Shown here piece after piece: positions 36,569-47,188 of a stretch of 64,000 nt of DNA. The translations under genes and the position numbers were made by a program. The DNA comes from Epichloe hybrida (taxonomy: Eukaryota > Ascomycota > Sordariomycetes > Hypocreales > Clavicipitaceae). The notes under the pieces are model-generated. The model did not search any database. It had not been told where the DNA came from and saw nothing but the letters and a program-made list of their open reading frames with translations. How positions within the stretch are numbered: position 1 is the first letter of the stretch; the number at the start of each line of letters is the position of its first letter. The stretch is from positions 5,704,001 through 5,768,000 of the forward strand of contig JAFEKR010000002.1 in the NCBI GenBank assembly GCA_019022495.1, given 5' to 3'.

Positions 36569-38793
36569 TTAATAGTCTCTGAAGACTGCCACCATATCGT
36601 CTAGTCGTAAAACCTGGCCCAACAACTTTTGCTGCCCTTCCAGATGCTGGTTATACTTATTGTAATGCTCGGTGGTCATCACCTCTTGTTCTTTGCCCTT
36701 GACATCCTTTCTCTCAACAAATGTGAGGATGTTGCGCTCTTTGTGCCGTTCTACATCCAGTGTCTGTAGGCATCGCAACATGCCCTTGTAAATGTCATCT
36801 AACAGTTGCGCTTGTGTTCGCTCGCCATCGAAGAACCAGAAAAACAATGTCCGATTGGCTAATCTGCTGTTGTCCTTGGGCACTTCTTGAACGTCGACAA
36901 GCCCGGCCATTTGCATGGCCAGCATTTTCCCCTGCATATCCGACTTCTTCATAAGAGCGGCAGATGGAAGCATCTTTTCGTCAAGTTTTCCCTTTTCTCG
37001 AAGAATTCGCGTCAGTCGAAGACCATGTCTACCATAGGACTGTTCGATATATGCATCGAGCTCTGACTCCCGGAGCCGGTCCATCAACAAATCGAAGTCG
37101 ACGGCCCACTGGCCACGACCGTGAGCTCCGCTGTGCCTCACAAATCGGTACTTGCTTTCAGCCAGCAGTAGAAGATGGTTTCGCATTTGGTCGATACGGC
37201 TGTCCTTTGAATTTCCTTCATCTTCAAACTTGACCTTTGTCTGTCTGTGACCGTTTGTCTGTGATTGCACGTCGTTGTCGTCATCGCCATCGCCATCGCC
37301 ATCGCCATCATCAGATCCCCCATCGCTTTCTACGGCGGCTGCTGCGGCTACAGCCCTGGCCATTCGTCCACGAGGCGCCGTGGGTTTCACAGCTGGCCCA
37401 TCGCCCTCGTCCTCATCTTCGTCCGAGTCACTATCGTAGGAATACGGCCCTGACCTGATCTTCTCCGCGCTGTCCGTGTCGATCAAGTCCTTTGGTGACT
37501 TGCCTATGCCCCCAGAGACATTTACATCATCGCTCAAATGCTCAAAGATTTCCATTGTAGTGACAGTAGCTTGTGGGCCATGATTTTGGTCCCCAATCAG
37601 AGGATCAGCGCGACACCTGGCAACCTTCCCCGTGAGCAGATCAAGAAGTGTGCGGTATACTTGGCCCGTAGCCTCGCCGAGATGATCTGCGGCGAAATCC
37701 GCAAGCCTTTGGTTGCGAAGCTCAACTAAGCATTTTTCATGATTGACTCGCACCACGATATTTGGCTGCGAGAAGCGAAGAGGGCAAAAAAGAGGTCAGC
37801 ATTAGAGATACATGACAATAGCCGTCTGGAGCCCAGGGTTTGGTTCTTACATTAAGATCAGGAGCGTCGTCGAAGGTAAAGTCATCATGGCGCGTTGAAC
37901 CATTTTGAAGCCTCCGTCTCTTCGTATTAGGACCAGAAGACTGGTCCAACTGCCGTTTCAGGGCTTTGCTTCGGTCTCTGAAGGTCTTGTACTTCTCCAC
38001 GATCTGCATGTGCATTTCGATTTTGTTTTTACTGGCCTTCTCGCCTGGGGCAACTTTAGTGACATCAGCCACGATCTCCCCGTACACGTCTGCAGGATTG
38101 CGGAAGCTCTCAGGTCGCACAGTCTCCAGTATTTCTGCTTGTAACAATCGAGCTAAAGCAGCATTGAGATGATCCTTGGACTCGATCAGGCCAGACGATG
38201 ACTCATGCGATCCGTTTGTGTGGCCGTTGGTTTTGGGAGCTCGGGAGGTGAATGCGTGCGTCAGATCTGCGATTCTGGCATACCCAAGCTGCATGAGTGT
38301 CTGGACCAAGTCGCGCTCGGCAGTGCCGTATCGGTCGTCGATTACTTCGAGTATCTTGCCAGAGCGAACGAGGTTGTAGCAAGCATCCGAGTTGGCTTCG
38401 TAGCTCGTCACTCCCGTGTCGGGGTCGGTATAGTGATAGAGAAGGTTTTGCTGGATGAGAACGCCCAGGCCATGTCGAAGATGTCGTGGGCCAAGCGACG
38501 TGTGCTGGACTAGCTGCGGGATTGTGCAACGGCCCTTGGTAAAGAGCGCGACAAGGATGCGCTGTTGGGATAAGTAAGAGTCAGCCCCGCGACACGCCAC
38601 GAAGAGGATGAGGAACATACCGAGGGAAGCTCGCCAAAAAGATCATTGACTAGGAGAGCACAAAGCTCTGCAGCATGTTTTGTCTGTTGGCAGAGCAGTC
38701 AGAAAGAGTTTGGGTGAAGGAACGGCGCGCATTCGCAGGTTTGGTTAAGCAAGAGGCGGCAGGAGGCGGCAGATGAAAACTGACAACAAGCAT
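36569..38793 (-). CDS. rpc82: RNA polymerase III subunit Rpc82 (C82/RPC3)
   Basis: Four exons on the minus strand (38,793-38,785; 38,683-38,621; 38,561-37,851; 37,765-36,569) give 659 residues. The N-terminus TKHAAELCALLVNDLFGELPS followed by ILVALFTKGRCTIPQLVQHTSLGPRHLRHGLGVLIQQNLLYHY is the first winged-helix domain of C82. Later come the RDRSKALKRQL region, an acidic Asp/Gly-rich insert (about residues 400-450), and the C-terminal domain with LFFWFFDGERTQAQLLDDIYKGM. C82 belongs to the C82/C34/C31 subcomplex needed for Pol III initiation at tRNA and 5S genes. The 9-nt first exon (MLV) is my reconstruction: exon 2 has no in-frame Met, and a GTCAGT donor fits. It is the least certain part. 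Confidence 0.9.
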
Positions 38794-39475
38794 TGCTTTG
38801 CTCCTAGAGATGCTCTCACTATCTCTAGAGCTAGCTACGACCGTGACTACCTGGCCAGCATTGAAGTCTGGTATGCTAAGCAAGATTCCCCAGAGGAGAT
38901 GATCCTACCAGAGACACGCCAGGATAGAGAAAATGGAGCAGCCAAACCGAGGAGCGGGAAGTATTGCAGATGGCAGACCAAATGGACCGACCGGCTTCGG
39001 ATTCGCCAATTTTTCTTTGGTGGTCTTAACATTTAGTAAAAATCGTCGCAGCTGCAAGTGGGCGCAAAGTGGGCGCAAAGTGGGCGCAGTGGTCGGTCGG
39101 GCACGGGCAGGCTGCAGGCCGCGGGCTGCAGGGAAACGAAATCACTTGAGCCTGGCGCATGCTTGGGCTCCAGAGCTGAGAGGAGTCGCTTGTCAACTTG
39201 CTGAGTCAGACGACGAGGGTTGCTGATGGTCACAGCCTCACCTCGCAACTTGTCCGTGACTCCGTCCGTACCTTATTCAACATTAACATCTTGATTACCG
39301 CCAAACTAGCCTCATCTCAATTCCTCATCATCGCTCATCGCCTCCACACTACTCGTGTTTCCATTCAACCTTTCTCATTGGCGCGATCCTCCACTAAGCG
39401 TTATGAGAACAAGTCGCGTAAAATCGAGGTTTCCAAACGCAAGTAATACTAATCTCTGATTGCCTCCCTATAGAC
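38794..39475. promoter_or_regulatory. Divergent region between Rpc82 and Zn2Cys6 genes
   Basis: It holds an 11-bp repeat (GGGCGCAAAGT, about three copies at 39,060-39,089) and a probable 5'-UTR intron of the downstream gene at 39,418-39,473 (GTAAAA donor, TACTAATC branch sequence at 39,447, TATAG acceptor). No other gene is seen. Confidence 0.5.
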
Positions 39476-39514
39476 ATGCCACTGGGGCTTTTCGACTCCG
39501 AAAAAGCGCCATGA
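39476..39514 (+). promoter_or_regulatory. Upstream ORF overlapping the Zn2Cys6 start codon (ATGA)
   Basis: A 12-codon frame (MPLGLFDSEKAP) ends in TGA at 39,512-39,514, so its stop overlaps the start ATG of the main frame at 39,511-39,513. Such ATGA junctions can permit termination-reinitiation. It begins 3 nt after the acceptor of the predicted leader intron, so it would be in the mature leader. Confidence 0.5.
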
Positions 39515-41506
39515 ACATAGCCAGGCGGAAAGAAGGTGCCTCGGAATTGCCGCTACTGAGAACTTGTCAAACGTGCTTCCATGCCAAGATAAAGTGCGTC
39601 AAGACGCAGGATTCTGGTGTTTGTGACCGATGTCTCCGTCTGAAAAAGTCTTGCGTGTTTGCTCAGTCCAAAAGGCGAATACAACCTAGGCCTGGGTACG
39701 TTGGTAGCGAGTCAACAAACCGTTGAATCAGAATCGGTGTATGCTAATATCTGCCGTCAAGCGGCCGCATCTCAGGTTCCATCGTTAGAGCATCCAGCAA
39801 TGAGCAGCAGCCTTCAACAAGGTTGAACCAGCTGTCTGGCATACAGCAGGACTCAAGTGAAAAAGCTCACGGAGATGACGCATGCTGTCCCTTCCTAAGC
39901 GGTGGATTGACTCTGGAGAGAGGTCAGGAGCTCCTTGATCTCTTCCGCACTAGAATGAGTGCTCACTTCCCGTTTGTATTGGTGTCCTCTCATCGGTTTG
40001 TGCAGTCTCTCAACAAGGAGAGGCCAGCTTTATGCTTGGCAATATTGACTGTCGCATCGTACGATAGTCCTCCTATGCAGCAAGCTCTGAGTGAACGCTT
40101 TAATCAACTGGTGTGCAAACGCCTCACAACGGGGCAGTTTGCGTCAATTGAACTGCTTCAAGGTCTTCTGATACACCTAGCATGGTATGATGTCGTGGCC
40201 CAATTCGGCGACTTTGACTCCCATGATTGACTTGCGATGGATACAGGGCACAATATCAACCGAGACCTAAAAGATATTCGCAGTACCTAGGCTTAGCCAT
40301 CAGTATCGTCTCTGATTTGCGTATAGATCAACCCATGAATACGAAATTTTGGGGCGTCGAATCTGGAAAAGACAACAACGGGCTAGACTGGGGACCAGAT
40401 GAGACTCGGGCTCTGTTGGGAACCTATTACTTAGCTTCAAGGTACATTTTTCAGCATTTTGATTCACACATGTTACTAACGTTCTTTTTTGAACGCGCAG
40501 CTTGGCAGTGCTACTTCAAAAGTCCAAAACTCTCGGGTATAAATCATATTATCTTCAACGCTGTCAACACTTGAGCATGCAATCAACCGAACCGACTGAT
40601 AAATACTTGCCTTTGATTATTGATGCACAACGTATAATTGAGGCTATAAATGATACTTTGGCCGGGAACGCCGATGCTGGCCCATTTCCATCACTCAAAG
40701 CAAGCATAGAAGAGTTGAGACATGAGACCATGAATCTGAAAGCAAGCATCGTGTTTCCACTGAACGAAAGTCGTTAGTACATCGCCATTTACCCCCTATT
40801 TAACCAAAAAGTATGAGAGAGCATGTTTTTAATCTCAAGTTCCACAGGCATACTTGCATTGCAACTGCATATATCTGATTTGCTTCTGAATCAATATTAT
40901 CCAGGCGAGAGCGTTTTTGGCCTGGATAGGCTACAAGAAAACCAACTGCACTACCAAAACACAGAAAACTTTCTGACGTGGTTATCGGACAGTATGCTAG
41001 CCGTAAAAGCCGTCGTCAATATCTCTCTGTCATTACCCGTCGGGGATGAGCCCTTGATAACAAATCTAGAATGGGTCACCCTGTATTGTGGTCTTTCGCT
41101 CGCCGCTCGGTTGGATATCGTAGCGGCACATCCAAGCATCATTCAAACAACAAAACGACTAAGACAGTTTGCGGACGTTGGACATGTCTTGCGACAAGCA
41201 GTTCTGCGTCTGGAATCTGCAGCGAGGAACACTGGTGATCAAAACGTATTTTTGAACCTTGCGACGAAAGCAAAACGGCTCGAAGAATGGTATCTCAACC
41301 ATCTAACACATTATGCTACTGGTACCAGTAGCTCTGGCTCCTCGATAAGGGGCTACACACCAAATTTGGGCTCAAGTCTACTGGGAGACAGCGAACTCAA
41401 CCCTTCTATCGATAGCCTCCTAGTTTCGGAAATGATGGCTGGTTTTGAGGCCGATCCTGACTTTGGAACCTTGTCATTTGTGCTTCCAGGATCCTTTGAC
41501 CCATGA
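39511..41506 (+). CDS. Zn2Cys6 transcription factor
   Basis: Five exons (39,511-39,695; 39,762-40,184; 40,247-40,441; 40,501-40,772; 40,848-41,506) give 577 residues. The binuclear zinc cluster is at the N-terminus: Cys19, 22, 29, 38, 41 and 48 in the spacing CX2CX6CX8CX2CX6C, followed by a basic linker (QSKRRIQPRP). The rest has the helical layout of the fungal regulator middle region (LLIHLAWAQYQPRPKRYSQY; LGLAISIVSDLRIDQP), and the end is Ser-rich and acidic (EADPDFGTLSF), suiting an activation domain. These proteins bind CGG-type sites as dimers. The target pathway is unknown: the neighbours are housekeeping, plus a broken beta-lactamase-like gene 480 bp downstream. The first in-frame ATG after the probable leader intron was chosen. 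Confidence 0.88.
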
Positions 41507-41985
41507 CGTATGGCATGGTCTCGATTTTCGAAGCGGTTGTTGTTTGGAATCACTTTCTCGCCAAGTGCATGCTTTACATATGAACAGGTGTTTGTTTCTC
41601 CGTGTTATTGTATACTAGCTCATATTCAAGGAAAAGTTATCCTTCTAGAACAATTACTAGTGCATCGGAGAATGGATTTGGTCCGTAGGTGTGTCATTAC
41701 TGATGAGCGAGCGCCGTAAGCCTTAAGTGTTGTGCGTACCACGGATACGGCTACGGACTCGGACTCGGAGCAGCAAACGGAGTTGCGACTTCCAGAACCA
41801 AGCCATCGTCGTCGAGTCTGCTGAAGTTGATTGGAATGCATGGAAGAATACTGAGTAAGCAACATGTTGAACCCATGGCGCATATTATCCTTCACCCTCG
41901 CGCGTCTCTGCCGAAAAGTCTGGCTTGGCTGCTCTGGCTAAAAAGGACACGGACGCACTGATTCAAAACGGCAGAAGTCAAGACT
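41507..41985. other. Intergenic region
   Basis: Downstream of the regulator gene. No coding segment is recognised; a CGGA-rich stretch (ACGGATACGGCTACGGACTC) occurs near 41,740. Confidence 0.45.
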
Positions 41986-42980
41986 ATGGCCCAATCACAC
42001 CCAACAACACTATTTCTTCTTCTGTTGTTTTACTGTACAAACTCGGATATACAATCGGGCAACCCAGGCCTTCTCGAGTATCATTATACATCGCCCTTTG
42101 ATGAAAAGAACAGTCATGTCTCGACCGGGGCCGAAACAAGTTTCCCCTTGGCGGAAGTAAGCATGGCTTTCACAGAGCTTGACTGGCTGGCGGGCATGGG
42201 CGAACGATGGACGACACCCATCACAGCTTGCCTGCCAGAGCTCAAACGTAGGGAGAAAGCATTCTCAGTTCCGTGGCAAGAGATTACGGTGGGAGAATTG
42301 GCAGGCCATATGTCTGGTCTTCCACGGACTTGTATGAGTGTTTCCATCCGTTGAGAACGACATCTACTCGTGACCGACATTCCCTCTTAGCTGACTCTTG
42401 TGAAATCGGAGCGAACGCAAAAAATTCGGTATCTTGTTACATTTTAGGTTTGAGATTGGAAAAGCATCAGACAATATTGAGATAAAATCATGGAATTCTT
42501 AATTGAAAGTCATCACCACCAATAGTCCAGTTTTCCTTCCCTCGACTAGTCCCATGATGAATTACACGTCTTTCAGGTCATAGCTGCGGCTATGGAACGA
42601 ACTTCAAAGTCATAAATAGGAGATGTTCTTGACAAATCTCTTTTCAAGCCTTTGAGAATGACCCAAACTGCCCAAGTAGCCCAACAATTGACGTATTCAC
42701 GAAAAGCGGTGCCATTAGTTGTTGTGCCAGTAACTTCGGCTTCAGCCTCGACTTGAATGTTGGGATCGCCGAGAAGCTGAGGTTCAAGCCTAACAGTCTG
42801 GATTATAGATTGTATCCTAAAAACGTGGTTGACGACAAGAGACGTCAGTTTGTCGCGGTGTTGCAGGATAGAGATGCACCGATTGACATGGGTACACCGA
42901 CCTGCCATCACATCGCGGTGAAGCAACTTCTGTGTCATTCGGATCTGAAACGTTTTTTTTTAGAGCGTAGGTGGTAGAGA
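41986..42980 (+). pseudogene. Beta-lactamase-like (serine hydrolase) pseudogene
   Basis: Two blocks of one family survive in order. Block 1 (41,986-42,354) reads ETSFPLAEVSMAFTEL...RWTTPITACLPEL...VPWQEITVGELAGHMSGLPR, like the front half of fungal beta-lactamase/transpeptidase-like proteins, but the Ser-x-x-Lys catalytic box is replaced by SMAF, without Lys. Block 2 (about 42,660-42,950) reads PTIDVFTKSGAIS...LDYRLYPKNVVDDKRRQFVAV...DMGTPTC, the C-terminal domain of the same family. The part between lacks the expected central half, and block 1 ends at a stop. Catalytic residues and several hundred bases are therefore missing. Family assignment rests on recognition, not a search. Confidence 0.6.
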
Positions 42981-43577
42981 CATTAGTCTACAATCTTCTT
43001 TACTCGAGCTTACTTCACCGTGAAGATTCGATGGACTCTACCAAGGACTACGACGATACAACCAATACCAACCCTGAGAAGGATGCTTTCACAACCACAA
43101 CGACTGTGCCTCTTCATCAACTGAGCGGAGTAGTGATAGTCGATGTATTCCGTATCCACTGTCCAATACTAGTGTCAGTGGGCTGAGATGAGTAGGAAAT
43201 CTCGTTTGATCTTACCAAAATGTTTTTTACGCAAGCGCGTTCGAATTCAAAGCTCAAATTGATGCTCAACAGGGTCTGAGTGGGAAGTCACTAAGACATC
43301 ACAAGTCATTGAAGCTTTGTACTGCCAAGTATTCATCGGCGTGCAAACGCTACCAGTCAGTACCTTTCTATACTTCCCTTCTGAGACCCACCCATAGCTC
43401 TGGGGAACCAGTGGCACGACCGGAGTTGATCATCCAACCACGTGACTGCCTTTTCCTCCCCGAGGCCGAAAATTAGACGGGAGCTGGTTCGTCGGACGGG
43501 GCACTTCTTTTTGAGAGATCCAATCGCTTCACCACGACGGTCCGGATACCCAATCGCCTACGTCTTCAGCCTCGACA
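42981..43577. promoter_or_regulatory. Intergenic region with an E-box
   Basis: Upstream of the complex III subunit gene. A CACGTG site (followed by AC) lies at 43,439-43,444, and CCAAT motifs occur near 43,520 and 43,551. A short open frame at about 43,031-43,186 lacks family features. Confidence 0.5.
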
Positions 43578-45180
43578 ATGATCTCGAGATCGTCTCTCGC
43601 GAAAAGTGCGCAGCAGGTCGTCCGCCGGTCCTGCAGCGTCCAACCTTTGCAGCGCCGTGGCTTTGCCGCTGCTGCTTCATCAGGAGCCTTCGAGACGGCG
43701 GATGTGTCTGGGTTGAAGGTTGCCTCAAGGGATGCCCATGGCCCTACTACCAAGCTCGCCATCGTTGCTAAGGCTGGTACCCGTTATCAGCCTTTGCCTG
43801 GTCTGACTGTTGGTCTGGAGGAATTTGCCTTCAAGGTGAGTCTTCACCCAGGGACGAAGCCGTCAATCGTCAAACCCCGGAGGAGGCAAAAAAAGAACAA
43901 AGAGTGAGCTAATTGGACTTGCATTCAAGAATACACAACGACGATCCGCTCTGCGCATCACCCGAGAATCCGAACTTCTTGGTGGCCAATTGAGCGCTAC
44001 ACACACCCGAGAGGCTCTCGTCCTCGAAGCCAGCTTCCTCCGCGATGACCTGCCTTACTTTACCGAACTTCTCGCCGAGGTTGTCTCCATGACCAAATAT
44101 ACGAGTGAGATCTTGTCACTGCTCAATGGATGTGAGAGGTAACAAACTAACGCCTAGTGCAGCCCACGAGTTTCACGAAGACGTCGAGCGACTTCTTCAC
44201 CTCAAGCAGGCCGCCCTGGATGCCAACGTCGATGCTCTCGCGCTCGACAACGCCCACGCTGTTGCCTTCCACAATGGCCTCGGCGCCTCCATCTATCCTT
44301 CTTCCTCCTCGCCTGTTCAGAAATACCTGAACGAGGAATATATTGCCAGCTATGCCGATGTTGTCTACTCCAAGACCAACCTTGCTGTTGTTGCTGATGG
44401 CGCGTCTGCTTCTGATCTTTCCGGCTGGGTGAGCAAGTTCTTCAAGGACGTACCAGCCACTTCCCAGAGCGGACAGTCTCTCAAGACTGAAGCCACCAAG
44501 TACCATGGCGGAGAGCAGCGCACCAGCCACCATGCTGGCAACTCTATGGTCATCGCTTTCCCGGGATCAGACGCCGCTGGCTCCAAGCCCGAAATTGCTG
44601 TCTTGGCTGCTCTCCTTGGTGGCCAGCCTACCATCAAGTGGGCTCCTGGTTTCAGCTTGCTCTCCAAGGCCACTTCTGGCGCTTCAGGTGTCTCCTTCTC
44701 AGCTGCGAACCTGGCGTACTCTGATGCTGGTCTTCTGACCATCCAGCTGTCCGGCAACGCCGCCTCTGTCCGTAAGGCTGCTGAGGAGACTGCCAAGGCT
44801 TTGAAGAGCATCGCCAATGGCGCTGTCAGCAAGGATGATGTTACTAAGGCCATTTCCAACGCCAAGTTCAACATCTTGGAGAAGGCGCAGTTGCGCTCAC
44901 CAAGTCTCCTCCTGACTGGATCTGGTCTCGTTCACACCGGCAAGGCCTCCGATCTGGCCACTCTTGCCAAGGGCATCGATGGTATCACTGCTGACAAGTT
45001 GAAGACGGTAAGCATCTAGAAAATCATGCTGCCAAATGTGGCAATTTACCATATAACTGAGCTAACTCTTGAGCTTCCACATAGGCTGCCAAGGCCCTCC
45101 TCGATAGCAAGGCTACTGTTTCTACCGTCGGTGACTTGTTTGTGCTTCCATATGCTGAGGAGATTGGCCTGCGGGTGTAA
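43578..45180 (+). CDS. qcr2: Ubiquinol-cytochrome c reductase core protein 2
   Basis: Four exons (43,578-43,835; 43,930-44,104; 44,163-45,007; 45,085-45,180) give 457 residues. An Arg/Ser-rich presequence ends near RRGFAAAASSG. The body is an M16 (processing peptidase-like) core-protein fold: GTRYQPLPGLTVGLEEFAFK NTQRRSALRITRE joins across intron 1, and SELLGGQLSATHTREALVLEASFLRDDLPYF follows. The HxxEH zinc-binding motif of active M16 peptidases is absent, as expected for core 2, which is structural. The end is DLFVLPYAEEIGLRV. Core 2 lies on the matrix side of complex III in the inner membrane and is needed for assembly. Confidence 0.93.
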
Positions 45181-47188
45181 TGCGGGGTATGATGAACAAA
45201 AAGGCGGAAAAGCTTGTACCAATAGTTTACAGTCGTCTAGATTTGGTAGGCCGGGGGCTGTCTGCCGTGTTTGTGAATATCTGTAGTAGAAGTCCCCTTT
45301 GTTCACACAGCGTTCCGACCTAGTTTGCCCATGGCTATTGTGACATTTGCCAACTCCTTCTCCGTGACTATCACTCGTAGTGAAAGCAGGGGTCAGCGAA
45401 CACCAACAAAGAGGGTTTGTTCAACTGGCCACAGATGGTCGTTTGATCGACAAACACGACCATCCACTGTGGTAGGACGAAGATCCTGGACTTGGGCACA
45501 ACAGGACTGGGCAGCCCAAATTTTCATCGTAACGCATATCAGGCTTGCAGACAACCAACGCTAGCTACGTTGGGCAAATGCAACTTTGTTTGATGGTACT
45601 GCGTGCGCTCCGTCCTGTGATGACAACCAAGGTTTCTCTTCACTAGAGAGGGCTGTACGGGGTCAAAGGACCCGAGTTAATGAATGCGGTTGCGCACCAT
45701 TGCTAACATATGTGCTTGTTCAATGCGACAGAGTCTGAAATAACAGGGGAACATAGGAGTTGGAACTACTGGTCACTGCGGTCACCGTAATAGGGTTGCA
45801 ACCCATGGTATTGTATAAGTGCCACCACACGAGTTTAAAAATCGGAGCGAGAAGAAAATAAGCAGAATGGGGATGGGAGGACTGCACTACCGGCCCTTTG
45901 ATTGACTAGGTTTAGACCTGCTAATGACGGAAAGTTTATTTTCTTTTATTTTCCCTGGCCATTTGACTTGTGCCTTGCTCTGAGATGCGGCGTAAAAGTT
46001 TAATATGTGAGTGTGCAAGCACAGGAGGTGCCAGAGCTATCGCTAGGGGTACCTCCTGGCCACTTGGCACGGTGGATACCGTGCATAACGCAGCGTGGAT
46101 ATACAGTGTATAGGCTTCATGCTCGCCGGGACGCACACAGTGTACGCTGCCCTCTGACTGGCTTGTCTGAATAAGCCCCGTCCGGTACCTCCTACCCACT
46201 TCTGTCCACTTAAGCACTTGGGCTTGCGGCCCACCACGCCTCGTTGTAGTTTGGGCAAGTGTGACAGGGTAGGGAAAACAAAGCCTCATCAGCAACCTCC
46301 ACGACAGGACTTCCTCTCCCTTTCCCGGCTTCAAGTTTCTATCCCTCCATGCTCTCTTTGCCCATTGCGAGGCATTCGTAGCACCGTTGAGCTGGACGGC
46401 ACGCCGGAGATCCTTCCTCCTACCTTCCTGCTCTTTGCCCCCCCCCCCCCCTCCCCCAGGTAAGCCACACACCCACACGACCTCCTCTTCGTTGCTCGCT
46501 CGCCCCCGTGCTGCTGCGCCGACTTGGTCTTTTGCCCAACGCTGTTCACCCGCTTGCTTTGTTTTCCCATTCACGACAAAGCCTTTCCCTCCCCTCGAGC
46601 CTGGAAATGACGGACATGCAGTTATTACTTCTTTGATTCTCTTTCTAATCACTCATTCAGATTCGGGAGAGTCATTGACAGCCAATCCCTTGTCTGCACT
46701 TTTTCCGAAGTCATATCCTCATCTTTGAATTCGAGTGTCGACTTGACAAAGGTGCTCTCAAGCCATCGCAAGGTTAGTTGGAAGTGACTGTATCCCATAG
46801 ACTAGCTTATGTCATGCGATTATTTCGAAATCCAGCTTGACACTATGAAAGCGTCGAGCTTGCACGTCCGGACGGAATTCGCTATGACTACTTCCTTATT
46901 GGCCAACAAAGCTCATGCAGTCATCCCTTTTTGAAACGCAGTGATTCGAATAACACACCTTTGACAGTACATAAGCCGACGACCTGCTAACGCATTTTTT
47001 CTGATTTTCAGTGCGATTTAGTCCATCCCCCCTAAGACCTCCTAGAGAAGCGAGGCAAGACGACTATCTGAATACTATCCTTTCCAGGAAGAGCTGGTTA
47101 GTCCTCATTGGAGGCGTGCCCAATATAATTGCTATACGACTGCTTTGAGAGTGTAGCAGCGATTGGACTTGGTTTCCTCTCTCCCAAT
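45181..47188. other. Long leader/intergenic region before the ataxin-2 homologue
   Basis: Two kilobases without a convincing gene. From about 46,300 the plus strand is pyrimidine-rich with runs of C (46,440-46,456) followed by CAGGTAAGCC, a good donor. Possible acceptors occur at ATTTTCAG (about 47,010) and CTTTCCAG (about 47,090). This looks like a long spliced 5' untranslated region of the downstream gene. I searched it in all frames for the ataxin-2 Lsm domain and did not find it. Confidence 0.5.

Noticed and set aside
39403..39511. ATG at 39,403 as the true start of the Zn2Cys6 protein through a spliced upstream exon
   Set aside because: Joining 39,417 to 39,474 puts the zinc cluster in the wrong frame; the in-frame ATG at 39,511 fits.
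42573..42938. Minus-strand 121-codon frame
   Set aside because: The plus strand of the same segment reads as the C-terminal block of a beta-lactamase-like protein; the minus-strand product has no family features.
45936..46652. 238-codon minus-strand frame
   Set aside because: Translation is compositionally random with a Gly run from a C-homopolymer, has no domain, and overlaps the probable leader of the ataxin-2 homologue.
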